Origin: Pseudobdellovibrionaceae bacterium
GTDB taxonomy: Bacteria > Bdellovibrionota > Bdellovibrionia > Bdellovibrionales > Bdellovibrionaceae
Direction: 5' to 3'
Length of the DNA: 64,000 nucleotides
Assembly (NCBI GenBank): GCA_947449255.1
Contig: CANFQX010000015.1
Location: 1 to 64,000 of the forward strand
The notes under the pieces are model-generated. The model saw only the letters and a list, made by a program, of their open reading frames with translations. It searched no databases and was not told the origin of the DNA. The position numbers and the translations under genes are program-made. Below are positions 17,585 through 26,375 of this stretch, one piece after another. How positions within the stretch are numbered: position 1 is the stretch's first letter; each line of letters begins with the position of its first letter.

Positions 17585-18767
17585 GTGCTGTCTTGCCTTC
17601 CTGACGAATTCTGGCGATCTCTAGTTTATGCTTTTCAGTCTCTGTTTGTGCTTTGACTGTTTCCATACGAATTTTGGCTTCTTCGGAGGCTGAGCTGCTC
17701 GTCTCTAGCTGCCCGGTTATTTTGTCTCTTTCAGCTTTAATTTTTTCAGATTCATTTTGCAATCTTGCCATTTCATTCAAGGCCCTTGTTTTCGCAGTTT
17801 CATAATCAGCGATTGTTTTTTTCGCTTTGGCAATTTCAAGGGATATTTGTGCTTGTTCTTTTCTAAACTGCCCTTGGTAATTGACTAGATCCTGTCTAGC
17901 CTTCAAGGTTGATTGCTTAACAAGCTCGAATTGAGCCCGGCCTTCCAGAGCTTTCTTTTTTTCTTCTTCAATCTGAGTCGTTAGTTTTTTAATGGACTCT
18001 TGAGAAGCCAGACGTTCTTTCTCCATTTGATCTACGAGAACATTGGCTTGATCCATTTGTGCTTGAAGCCTTGCGATCTCAGCCTCCGCTTTTGATTTAT
18101 TCGCTTCGGCGCGAGCAATTTCTTGCTTAGCTTTGGCATCTTTGGCACTCGCCTCGGCCAAGGCCTTTTGTGTCATCAATTTAGCTTTGCTTAAATTTTG
18201 CTCTGCTCTTTGAGTCGATAATTTTGCGGTGTCTGCTTCATGGTTAGACTTTTGACCAGCCTCAATAGCAACGGCTGCTTCAGCTTCACTCTCCTTGGTT
18301 TTCAGAGTGAGTTCTTCAACCTTTTTTTCAGCTATTTTTTTGCGATTGAGGGCCTCTTCGCGAGCCTGTTGAGCTTTAGCTATTTTATCTTGAGCGGCTT
18401 TAATTTTACCTTGATAAATAACTTGCTCTTTTTCAGCATTTTTTTGATCGCGATCAAAAGATCCCGCTTGTGCTTTCAGTTTTGCAGCTTCTTTTTCAGC
18501 TTCAATTTGGGATCTCTTAGCGTCTTTCTCTAGTGTCCTTGCTTGGGCAATACTGGCCTGAGAATCAGCCATGGATTTTTCACGGCGCTTGCGTTCATCT
18601 TCAGCGCGACGCTTAGCTTCAACAGCTTCTGCCTTAGCTCCTTCAGCATCAGCTGCAGCTTCTTCTGCTTCGATTTGTTTTGACTCGAATTGAGCGGAGG
18701 CTTTTAAAGAAATTAAATTCATGTTTGCTAAAATAACTAAAGCCAAAATCAAAGAGCGCGACGACAT
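17544..18767 (-). CDS. Exported long coiled-coil protein
   Basis: This 407-residue protein has a signal peptide (MSSRSLILALVILANMN to about residue 26, ASA) and then an almost continuous charged coiled coil to about residue 390. The heptads are dominated by Ala, Glu, Lys and Gln (for example KRRAEDERKRREKSM and EEKKKALEGRAQFEL). No globular domain is seen. The ATG at 18767 has a strong GAAGGGG upstream; a longer reading from 18836 is less likely because it would bury the signal peptide. It is probably a periplasmic or envelope-spanning fibrous protein. The end overlaps the protease gene on the opposite strand. Confidence 0.7.
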   Translation of the reverse strand: MSSRSLILALVILANMNLISLKASAQFESKQIEAEEAAADAEGAKAEAVEAKRRAEDERKRREKSMADSQASIAQARTLEKDAKRSQIEAEKEAAKLKAQAGSFDRDQKNAEKEQVIYQGKIKAAQDKIAKAQQAREEALNRKKIAEKKVEELTLKTKESEAEAAVAIEAGQKSNHEADTAKLSTQRAEQNLSKAKLMTQKALAEASAKDAKAKQEIARAEANKSKAEAEIARLQAQMDQANVLVDQMEKERLASQESIKKLTTQIEEEKKKALEGRAQFELVKQSTLKARQDLVNYQGQFRKEQAQISLEIAKAKKTIADYETAKTRALNEMARLQNESEKIKAERDKITGQLETSSSASEEAKIRMETVKAQTETEKHKLEIARIRQEGKTAPSAVSPSQNKKAR

Positions 18768-19141
18768 ATTCTTTTCCCCTTCTTCTAAAGTACTTCCACC
18801 TTTTTGCCTCTTCAAATCCATCGATGATGGGCTCATTAAGTGGTCGATCTCTATGATAGCTGCGTTTTATTAAAAAAAGAAGTCCACCAGGAGTATTTTA
18901 GAAGGATCCTGGCCTTAAATAAAAATTTAATTAGAAGTAGCTGCAAAGAAGCTAAAGATATCAACTTCGCCGAAACTCACATTCTACAGCTGTAAAACAA
19001 AAAACGTCAGCTGTCTCCTTTTGAGACAACCAAATCATCGACAGCACGAACTGAGCATCGTGGATCTGGCAAAAAAATTGCTTACCTTTTAATTTGAGTC
19101 CATCAATATATCTAAATGATAGCAATGAGCTGAGGAATTAA
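18768..19141. other. Divergent upstream region
   Basis: About 370 bases between two genes read outwards. It should hold both promoters. AT-rich boxes such as TATATCTAAATGATAG (19109-19124) are plausible -10 sequences for the rightward gene. A short inverted repeat (GTCTC/GAGAC around 19013-19027) is present. No open reading frame is supported. Confidence 0.35.
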
Positions 19142-21604
19142 ATGCGAAACTTTTACGACAGATTGAAGCCTAAAGGTCAAAAACATTACATTTTCTCATT
19201 TTTTGTTGGCAGTTTTGTTCTCTTCTCATCTTTACCCGGGCAAGCAGTTCACCTATTACACACAGCCTCGACTTTTGCTGAATATGCAGAAGATATTCGA
19301 GTTGGTATCGAAGTTGAGTTCACGGGACTTTCGCTCAATGAAACACTGAAGATTGTTCAAGATTTTGGTGGCGGCCAAGTGACCAAAAAAGATAAGAAAA
19401 TTAAAACTACTCTCAGGGAAATTAATGCCTCTGGTATGGTCTTCAATGAGGCCATCATCCCAGAGTGGGTTATCCAGACCACAAACATGGGAGAAATCAC
19501 CATCAAAGTGGATAACAACCAAGTCGACGACAACTCTACTTTAAATCCCCAGGACACCGTCTTGGAACTGGTCACATCCCCGATCAGAAAAGCCCAGGTT
19601 TTAAAACTTCAAGAGGTGATCAGTGCCTTGAAAAATCATGGAGCAAAAGGAACTGCTGATGGTGAAGCTGTCTCGATTCAATACAACACCGAAATCAATG
19701 CGGGAAATTTAGCGAGCTACAAATGGCAAAGCCTGATTGATTTGATGAGGGTTTATCTAAACCCACGACATCGTGAACAAATTGATGCCCACCTGGAAGT
19801 TCCGGATTTTCGCAAAGATTATATTAGCCTTTATTCAAAGGGATTTCAAGCTCGCCTCTTTGATCCCCAATATAAACCAACATCCAGAGAACTTTTCGAT
19901 GATTTCTTTTACCGGCAAAGTTTAGAGCTCCTAGGACACCGTGATGCCTGGGACATCGATATTAAAACTGCACAGCAAGTCTTATTGTCACAAAAAAATC
20001 CAGTTGTGCCCCTAGTAGTAAAGCAAAATAAGCTCAGAATTAGTTCTTTGCTGGCCATGGCTTTTCCAGAAGATCCAATAACAAAAATCTATATTTCATC
20101 GGGTTGGATTAACCCGATGCCCATCGTCGAATGGCGAGAGTTTAATAATGATTTTAATGTTGTTGATCATTACCGTGAAGTTATGGGCTTAATGTATATG
20201 GCTAAAAGGTACGGAAGTTTTGATCATGACACCCTAATGAGCCAGCTTTCTGGAATTGAGGCGTCGATGATTCGTGATTTGCGCAAGCAGTATTTTACAC
20301 CAATCAGCAAGAATTCAAAGCCCACTCTTTTTCGCTATTTCATTGGCAATCCTAAAACGGTGAACCGAGAAGAATACAAAGAACTCACTAAAGCCTATCA
20401 AAAAAATCCCGTTGGCTTCTTGCCATTTTACGAGCAAGGGCTTTTTCCTTTAAGTATCCCAGGCAATAGCGTTGTGATGCATAGAAATCAATTTCACAGA
20501 TTCAATATTTTAGGGAAATTTAATCCTGGTCTGATCAATGGATTCATCATGCAATCCCTAGAAAATAAATACGTCGAAATGCGTTTTTGGAATGATTATG
20601 CCAAGGTGGGAATTCCAAAGACTTCCCTGGTTAGTGATTTACAGTTAGAGTCCTTATCGGCTCAAGACCCGAAAGAGATTCTTTCACAGGTTAAGAACGC
20701 GGTCGCAACTTGCAACAAATCCTTCCCCAAGGGATGGGTCTTAAAGGGACTTTTTGATTTGGGAACAGAAAAAGATATTCTTTCAGATAAAACAGATCTG
20801 GCTTCAGTCGTCGACACCTACTTAAAAAGTGATTTTGAAACTTATAAAGCAAGTGTCTATGCAAAGTTCAAAGAGCTCAAAACAGCGCCCGAGTTCGCAT
20901 TGACCAGTCTTAAAGAGCATAAAGGATATAAGGGCTGGAAGGCCCTCCAACTTTTATCCAATACGAAAACTGTGATCATTCAAGAACGTTATAACATCAA
21001 CAAGGAATTCAGAGTTGAGATCGTCGCAGGTCATGTCTTAGGCGGAGAGACCACCGTGGATCGCTATGGGTACACTCAAAAACAAAATGGAAAATGGGAT
21101 GCGTCCTACCAACATCCAACGCGGGATCAAATTCTAAAGGCCGAAGCCTTTGCACAAAAGTTAATAGATTCTCTTCCCCCCGAACTGCGTGGAATGACCT
21201 TTGGTTTAGATGTCGCAATCACAAATGAAGGCCAGGCAGTAATGATTGAATCCAATCCTGGGGGCAATTCAAACTTTCTTTATGAAGAAGAGCCAGCTTC
21301 AGTGAAGGCCCTGTCTAAATTTTTGAGCAAAGTTCCCGTAATGCAAAAAAGCGGACAAATCAGCCGTGGCCTAAAGCCACAAGAACAAATGCAATTCATA
21401 AAGCAGAAATTCGCCAATTGGGGAATAGAGACATCAACTCTGTATCCCGGAATGAAATTTATGAACGACAGAATCGAAGACCAAGAATTCAAGAAATTAA
21501 ATGAACTAGAAACCTCTAACCTAAATAAAAAAACTTCATCCCAACAAGACCAAAAGAACGTGCAGCAACCAAAAGTCATGACCTGCGAAAAAGTTTTTAA
21601 TTAA
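19142..21604 (+). CDS. Exported amidoligase/ATP-grasp fusion protein
   Basis: This 820-residue protein begins with a signal-like sequence (basic residues to 15, hydrophobic 18-35, PGQA). Residues about 50-280 match the amidoligase family (glutamine-synthetase-like COOH-NH2 ligases): DIRVGIEVEFTGL with Glu57 and Glu59, then VLELVTSPI. Residues about 590-770 look like an ATP-grasp domain: VIIQERYNINKEFRVEIV, TFGLDVAI and VMIESNPGGNSNF, the last being the metal and ATP site. Both domains make amide bonds using ATP in known relatives. Fusion plus an export signal is odd, because the periplasm has no ATP. The next gene encodes an exported GATase-like protein. GAGG precedes the ATG. Confidence 0.7.
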   Translation: MRNFYDRLKPKGQKHYIFSFFVGSFVLFSSLPGQAVHLLHTASTFAEYAEDIRVGIEVEFTGLSLNETLKIVQDFGGGQVTKKDKKIKTTLREINASGMVFNEAIIPEWVIQTTNMGEITIKVDNNQVDDNSTLNPQDTVLELVTSPIRKAQVLKLQEVISALKNHGAKGTADGEAVSIQYNTEINAGNLASYKWQSLIDLMRVYLNPRHREQIDAHLEVPDFRKDYISLYSKGFQARLFDPQYKPTSRELFDDFFYRQSLELLGHRDAWDIDIKTAQQVLLSQKNPVVPLVVKQNKLRISSLLAMAFPEDPITKIYISSGWINPMPIVEWREFNNDFNVVDHYREVMGLMYMAKRYGSFDHDTLMSQLSGIEASMIRDLRKQYFTPISKNSKPTLFRYFIGNPKTVNREEYKELTKAYQKNPVGFLPFYEQGLFPLSIPGNSVVMHRNQFHRFNILGKFNPGLINGFIMQSLENKYVEMRFWNDYAKVGIPKTSLVSDLQLESLSAQDPKEILSQVKNAVATCNKSFPKGWVLKGLFDLGTEKDILSDKTDLASVVDTYLKSDFETYKASVYAKFKELKTAPEFALTSLKEHKGYKGWKALQLLSNTKTVIIQERYNINKEFRVEIVAGHVLGGETTVDRYGYTQKQNGKWDASYQHPTRDQILKAEAFAQKLIDSLPPELRGMTFGLDVAITNEGQAVMIESNPGGNSNFLYEEEPASVKALSKFLSKVPVMQKSGQISRGLKPQEQMQFIKQKFANWGIETSTLYPGMKFMNDRIEDQEFKKLNELETSNLNKKTSSQQDQKNVQQPKVMTCEKVFN

Positions 21605-21619
21605 CCCGAAAAGCCCAAA

Positions 21620-21700
21620 ATACTTTGGCCTGAAGGGCACGATGCCCTTCAGGAAGGCCGCCCAGGATGGCCAGATTATCGAAACACCCGAGAGCAGCTG
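21620..21700 (-). repeat. REP-like hairpin family, copy B
   Basis: In the minus direction this stretch aligns with the 3629-3716 and 25078-25165 elements (shared blocks CAGCTGCTCT, TGGCCATCCTGGGCGGCC, TTCCTGAAG). Its hairpin at 21629-21653 has an 11-bp perfect stem that differs from copy A at two base pairs and from copy C at one, each change compensated on the other side. It starts 16 bases after the stop of the amidoligase/ATP-grasp gene. Confidence 0.75.
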
Positions 21701-21853
21701 CAAAAACCCCTCCCCTCCCCTCAACTCTTTAACCAGGGAATCAGGTAATAATAAGCTTACGATTGAGAAACCCCACCAATTAATTCTTGAAACTTAAGGA
21801 ACTTATCCGTATAGATTTCCCATTCAGAATAAATCAATTTTTCCGGAGGACTT

Positions 21854-22681
21854 GTGCCCAAATTTGGTTTTTTTAAAATCCTAGCTGCGACTCTTTTTTT
21901 AGCTTTGCAAGCCCCATTAGCCTTTAATATAAATTCACAGCCATTCATAAGAAATTTACCAAGTGAACACAAAAAAATAACCGCAAAAAAAAATAAGGCC
22001 TTAATCTATAAAGGCGAAGGAAGCTGTATAGAAGACTGCTCAGAATCAGCAGCCATGATTGCAAAAATGGCTGGGCTAGAGCCAATTTATGTTTCTCCAA
22101 CCGAGAGCAATTTAGATTTATTTGCTGATGCCGCAGTTTGGATCCAACCCGGCGGTGAGTCTCTCGTCGTGGCCGCGCAGATGTCTGTAGATCTTAAAAA
22201 CGCCATTCGAAACTTCGTCCAACAAGGTGGCGGCTATGTTGGTTTTTGCGCAGGAGCCTTCTTTGCCGATCTGTGGATACATGGAACCGAGAGCAAAGGG
22301 CTAGGCATCATTCCCGCCTATGCTATCGATTACCAAAAAGCCCGCTCCAGCGCTGAAATGCTCGATATGATTTGGAACGGAAAAAAAAGGTCCGTTTATT
22401 GGGAAGAAGGGCCTTATCTAGAATTGTTTTTTAAAGGACAACTCTTCACGCCATTTGCTTACTACCCGACGGGAGAAATAGCTTCTATCTACGGAAATTA
22501 CTATCAAGGCAGGGTCTCAGTAACAGGCACCCACCCTGAGGCCCCTCAGTACTGGAGAGACGATATCAAGGCCTCTGATCCCGATGGACTAGATTATGAC
22601 CTAGCCATCGATATGGTGCGCTGGGCGGCTGGACTCAAGAAGACCTTCGCTCCTGAACTTTACTCCTCGGAGCTTAATTAA
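21854..22681 (+). CDS. Exported glutamine-amidotransferase-like (BPL_N-type) protein
   Basis: This 275-residue protein has a signal peptide (MPKFGFFKILAATLFLALQ to about residue 23, LAF). Its class I glutamine-amidotransferase-like Rossmann core has a nucleophile elbow GGGYVGFCAGAFFAD (Cys132) preceded by VWIQPGGES. It most resembles the N-terminal domain of eukaryotic biotin-protein ligases (BPL_N) and related proteins. Family members transfer or hydrolyse amide groups. HPEAPQYW near the end supplies a candidate catalytic His-x-Glu. It starts with GTG behind GGAGG. The exported amidoligase/ATP-grasp gene lies upstream, separated by 249 bases that contain repeat copy B. Confidence 0.7.
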   Translation: MPKFGFFKILAATLFLALQAPLAFNINSQPFIRNLPSEHKKITAKKNKALIYKGEGSCIEDCSESAAMIAKMAGLEPIYVSPTESNLDLFADAAVWIQPGGESLVVAAQMSVDLKNAIRNFVQQGGGYVGFCAGAFFADLWIHGTESKGLGIIPAYAIDYQKARSSAEMLDMIWNGKKRSVYWEEGPYLELFFKGQLFTPFAYYPTGEIASIYGNYYQGRVSVTGTHPEAPQYWRDDIKASDPDGLDYDLAIDMVRWAAGLKKTFAPELYSSELN

Positions 22682-22761
22682 AATATATTTTCAATGCACC
22701 AAAGACTTGGTTCTAAAGGCTGGACTCGACAGAGTCCCTGAGTCTTTCCTAATCTAATCCT

Positions 22762-23613
22762 ATGACACCTCTATCTGCGGCAGTTTCTTTAATTATTTCC
22801 AGGCCCACTGAACTGTGGAAAACCACTTTCCTGGTGGTTCTCTTTCATGCCGCTGTTTTATTAATTTCCCCAACCAAAGCTGCCGCCGTGCCCGCAGCTT
22901 TGCATGTTGCCCTCGACCCAGGGCATGGGGGTCTTGATAAAGGCGCCATCCATAGCAGCATCAAAGAATCTGAATTGGTCTTGCTGGTCGCGAATAAAGT
23001 TAAATCGCTTTTAGAAAAAAATGAGAATGTTCGCGTAACTATGACTCGCACCGAAGATCAAAGTGTGAGTTTATCTGATCGTGTAAAAATCGCCGAAGCC
23101 CGTCATGTGGATATTTTTGTCAGCCTTCACGCCAATGCAGCTAATGATCAACGCGCTAAGGGTGTCGAGTTTTTCTTTCAAAACAATTTACCCCCCGACG
23201 AAGAAAGTCTTTATTTAGCCAATTTGGAAAATCAATCCAACACAGCCTTGAATCAAGCTCAGGAAGTTGAAAAGCAAGAACTCTCTAAAAAAGGCGATAT
23301 TTCTGCGATCATCGAAGACTTGCATCACCAAAACAAAATGATGTCTAGCCTGCGTTTTTCACAAACACTCAACCAATTCTGGCAAAGTGACGACAAATCA
23401 AACCCCGCAACGATTAAACAAGCCCCATTTTACGTCATTTCAAAAACGACAATGCCTGCCGTTTTGATCGAGGTGGGTTTTCTGACTCATCCGAAAGAAG
23501 TTAAACAACTTGCCAAGCCTGAATATCAAGATCAAATTGCTGAAAAAATAAGCAAAGCAATTTTAACTTTCAAAGAAAAGATGGACAAGCCGGAACTCAG
23601 GACATTAAATTAG
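22762..23613 (+). CDS. N-acetylmuramoyl-L-alanine amidase (AmiC type)
   Basis: This 283-residue zinc enzyme cuts the bond between MurNAc and the peptide stem of peptidoglycan. Amidase_3 signatures are present: LDPGHGGLDKGA (zinc His), KESEL (zinc Glu), SLHANA (zinc His) and LIEVGFLTHP (catalytic Glu). A signal-like hydrophobic segment lies at about 22-38, ending AAA. The ATG has only a weak ribosome binding site. The rph gene follows 26 bases later, so this gene probably heads the amidase-rph-rdgB operon. It may serve cell division or, in a predator, prey wall processing. Confidence 0.88.
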   Translation: MTPLSAAVSLIISRPTELWKTTFLVVLFHAAVLLISPTKAAAVPAALHVALDPGHGGLDKGAIHSSIKESELVLLVANKVKSLLEKNENVRVTMTRTEDQSVSLSDRVKIAEARHVDIFVSLHANAANDQRAKGVEFFFQNNLPPDEESLYLANLENQSNTALNQAQEVEKQELSKKGDISAIIEDLHHQNKMMSSLRFSQTLNQFWQSDDKSNPATIKQAPFYVISKTTMPAVLIEVGFLTHPKEVKQLAKPEYQDQIAEKISKAILTFKEKMDKPELRTLN

Positions 23614-23639
23614 GCTCTTTTAAAAATTGAGGAGCAAGT

Positions 23640-24374
23640 ATGCGCACAGACGGCCGTCTTTTTGACCAACTTCGAGAAATTAAAATAACACCTCATGTAT
23701 CCGAATATGCGGAAGGCTCAGCCTTGATCGAATTTGGCAAAACCAAAGTTTTGTGTACGGCCTCTTATGAAAGCAAAGCTCCTCCATGGTTGGCAGGCAC
23801 AGGCGCTGGATGGATCACCGCAGAGTACGGTATGTTACCTCGCTCTACGCACACTCGCAATAAACGAGAAAAGTCCATGAACAGTGGGCGCACCCAAGAG
23901 ATTTCACGTTTGATCGGAAGGTCCTTGCGAGCGGCCGTTGATCTTAAGCAAATGGGTGAAAAACAAATTATTATTGATTGTGATGTTCTCAGTGCGGATG
24001 GCGGCACACGCACGGCCTCGGTGACCGGCGGGTTTGTTGCTCTAGCTCTGGCGCTTAAAAAGCTTCATGCCGTCAGTGAAATTAAAACTCTCCCTTTGAT
24101 CAACTATGTTTCAGCCATCAGCGTAGGTTTATCAGAAAATCAAATTTTCCTTGATCTGAATTATGAAGAAGACTCTTCCATTGGCACAGATATGAATTTT
24201 GTGATGACAGATCAAGGTGCCTTTGTCGAAGTTCAAGGCACGGCAGAGCATGCTCCTTTCACTCGCGAGCAAATGTTTAAAATGATGGATGTTGCCGAAA
24301 AAGGTTGCCGCGAACTTTTCATCCATCAAGCCGCTGTCATGGGCGAAGTTTATCGAATAGCAAATAAAAATTAA
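23640..24374 (+). CDS. rph: Ribonuclease PH
   Basis: This 244-residue enzyme trims the 3' ends of tRNA precursors using phosphate. Recognisable motifs include MRTDGR at the start, EFGKTKVLCTAS, GWITAEYGMLPRSTHTR and the RTQEISRLIGRSLRA block that binds phosphate and RNA. Length and order match the family. GAGGAG precedes the ATG. It lies between the amidase gene (26 bases) and rdgB (16 bases). Confidence 0.93.
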   Translation: MRTDGRLFDQLREIKITPHVSEYAEGSALIEFGKTKVLCTASYESKAPPWLAGTGAGWITAEYGMLPRSTHTRNKREKSMNSGRTQEISRLIGRSLRAAVDLKQMGEKQIIIDCDVLSADGGTRTASVTGGFVALALALKKLHAVSEIKTLPLINYVSAISVGLSENQIFLDLNYEEDSSIGTDMNFVMTDQGAFVEVQGTAEHAPFTREQMFKMMDVAEKGCRELFIHQAAVMGEVYRIANKN

Positions 24375-24390
24375 TCAAGGGGAAAACAGA

Positions 24391-24984
24391 ATGGAACTTT
24401 GGATCGCCACTGGCAATAAGGGCAAACTGTCAGAGTATAAATTGCTTTTAAAAGAAATTATTGATCTCAAAGTTTATTCCCAAGGAGATATCTCCTCTTT
24501 CTCTCCCCGTCCTGAAGATGGGAAAACATTTTTAGAGAATGCTCGAATCAAAGCCAAAACTCTACGCTCCATTAAAAATGACGTCTGGGTGTTGGGTGAG
24601 GATGCTGGCCTTGAAGTTGAAGGTCTTAATAATCTTCCGGGAATTCACTCCGCACGATATGCTGGCCCCAAAGCCTCTGACAGTGAAAATGTAGCAAAAC
24701 TTTTAAAAATGATGACCCTGCGTCCAATGCAAAACAGAAATGCCAAATTTGTATGCACAACGGTGGTTATCACTCCCCAGGGTGAAGAGTGGATTTTTAC
24801 TGGGGAAATGAAGGGTAAAATTGCTTCAAAACCTGCCGGACTTCATGGGTTTGGTTATGATCCACTGTTCATTCCTGAGGGGCAGACCCAAACTTTAGCT
24901 GAAATTGGCGATGGTTTTAAGACTCAGCATTCGCACAGGTCTCAGGCTTTGCGTGCTTTTCTTGAGAAGTGGCGGGGGATGTAG
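24391..24984 (+). CDS. rdgB: Non-canonical purine NTP pyrophosphatase (RdgB/HAM1)
   Basis: This 197-residue enzyme hydrolyses dITP, XTP and similar damaged nucleotides to monophosphates, keeping them out of DNA. Signature segments are WIATGNKGKLSEY, GEDAGLEVEGLN, NLPGIHSARYAG and GFGYDPLFIPEG, then TQTLAEI and HRSQALRAF. AAGGGG precedes the ATG. It follows rph by 16 bases; the rph-rdgB pairing is common in bacteria. Confidence 0.93.
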   Translation: MELWIATGNKGKLSEYKLLLKEIIDLKVYSQGDISSFSPRPEDGKTFLENARIKAKTLRSIKNDVWVLGEDAGLEVEGLNNLPGIHSARYAGPKASDSENVAKLLKMMTLRPMQNRNAKFVCTTVVITPQGEEWIFTGEMKGKIASKPAGLHGFGYDPLFIPEGQTQTLAEIGDGFKTQHSHRSQALRAFLEKWRGM

Positions 24985-25346
24985 GTTTTTTTGCTGATTG
25001 GGTATTGGTTTGGGTCTGGGTGTTCATTGTCAGACCAACTGCTAATGACTTTTGGCTTTAATTGTTTGTTGTTGTTTTCTTTTTTATTCAGCTGCTCTGG
25101 GTTTAACATCTTGTGGCCATCCTGAGCGGCCTTCCTGAAGCGCATCGTGCGCTTCAGGGCGAAGTTTGGTTTTTTTGGCACTTTTTTATTTGTTTTAAAA
25201 TAGGCTTTTACTTTCTTTTTTTGATTGAATTTTCATGTTTAATTTTGCTTTGGTTTTTTTTGCTTTTATTTTCAATTCTGAACTTTACTCTTGAGCTTTG
25301 CTTTGCTAACTTCCTGCAAACGCACTTTTAACTCAGGAGACTACGA
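24985..25346. other. Intergenic region between rdgB and prs
   Basis: A T-rich 362-base stretch containing repeat copy C at about 25078-25165. The part after it (25170-25320) is strongly T-rich on the plus strand and shows no credible coding frame. The prs promoter is presumably near its right end. Confidence 0.5.
25078..25165 (+). repeat. REP-like hairpin family, copy C
   Basis: Same orientation as copy A (3629-3716), with shared blocks CAGCTGC, TGGCCATCC, GCGGCCTTCCT and AAGCGCATCGTGCGCTT. The hairpin at 25134-25158 has an 11-bp perfect stem and TCG loop. It lies about 95 bases after rdgB. Confidence 0.75.
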
Positions 25347-26294
25347 GTGATGAAGGGCCTAAAAATATTTACTGCCAATGCCAATCCCGTTCTTGCAAAA
25401 AAGGTGGCTGAAGCCGCCGGAGTCGAACTCGGCTATTGTGAAGTCAGTAGCTTTGCTGACGGGGAAATTCAGGTTGAAATTCATGAAAGCGTTCGTGGAC
25501 AGCATGTTTTTGTTGTACAAAGCACATGCCCTCCAGTGAACCAAAACTATATGGAATTATTTGTGATGTTTGATGCCCTCAGGCGTGCCTCTGCGGCCTC
25601 CATCACAGCCGTCATTCCCTATTACGGCTATGCCCGTCAAGATCGTAAGGTCGCGCCAAGGGCGCCAATTTCCGCTAAATTGATGGCGGATTTGTTGACA
25701 ACGGCAGGTGCTCACCGCGTTGTTTGTGTGGACTTACATGCGGCACAAATTCAAGGCTTCTTTAACGTCCCGGTGGACCATCTCTTTGCAATTCCAACTT
25801 TAGCTAGAGCTTGGCGAGAAGCCCATGGCTTTGGTTCAGATTTTGTCGCAGTGAGTCCTGACGCTGGTGGAGTTGAACGAACTCGGGCCTTTGCAAAGCG
25901 CATTGAGTCTTCGATTGCCATTATTGACAAGCGACGCTCTGGACCGAATGAGGCCAAGGCACTTCATCTCATTGGCGATGTGACTGGAAAAATTGCAGTT
26001 ATTGTCGATGATATGATCGATACGGCGGGAACTCTTACACAAGCTGTTGACAGTCTTTATAAGAATGGTGCAAAAAGTGTCTTCGCTGTAGCAACGCACC
26101 CCGTACTTTCGGGTCCTGCAATCCATCGTCTGAAAGAAAGCCGGATCGAAAAGGTCTGGGTTACTGATACGATTCCTCTGTCAGAGGCGGCGATAAACTG
26201 CGGAAAAATTGAAGTTGTTTCAGTGGCTCCGGTCTTGGCTGAAGCTATCAAGCGCATCCACGGGAATGACTCTGTCAGCAGCTTATTTGATTAG
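25347..26294 (+). CDS. prs: Ribose-phosphate pyrophosphokinase
   Basis: This 315-residue enzyme makes PRPP from ribose-5-phosphate and ATP, for nucleotide, His and Trp synthesis. It has the expected length and motifs: YYGYARQDRK (ATP loop), VVCVDLHAAQIQGFF (metal His) and the PRPP-binding VDDMIDTAGTL. The frame opens with GTG-ATG; AGGAG lies 8-12 bases before these, so either codon (25347 or 25350) could start. It heads the block prs-rplY-pth-ychF, an order common in bacteria. Confidence 0.95.
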   Translation: MMKGLKIFTANANPVLAKKVAEAAGVELGYCEVSSFADGEIQVEIHESVRGQHVFVVQSTCPPVNQNYMELFVMFDALRRASAASITAVIPYYGYARQDRKVAPRAPISAKLMADLLTTAGAHRVVCVDLHAAQIQGFFNVPVDHLFAIPTLARAWREAHGFGSDFVAVSPDAGGVERTRAFAKRIESSIAIIDKRRSGPNEAKALHLIGDVTGKIAVIVDDMIDTAGTLTQAVDSLYKNGAKSVFAVATHPVLSGPAIHRLKESRIEKVWVTDTIPLSEAAINCGKIEVVSVAPVLAEAIKRIHGNDSVSSLFD

Positions 26295-26375
26295 TATTGA
26301 TTTTAAAGAAAAGCGCTCTGTTTAATTTAATAGAGCAATTATTAACAATCCTCTATCGGACTAGAAGGAAAAAAT

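Noticed and set aside
25113-25331. 72-codon frame over repeat copy C
   Set aside because: It starts inside the repeat and runs through T-rich DNA, giving an artificial Phe/Leu-rich product.
26300-26345. Weak hairpin between prs and rplY
   Set aside because: The stem is about eight pairs with G-U and no T tract; the two genes may still be co-transcribed.
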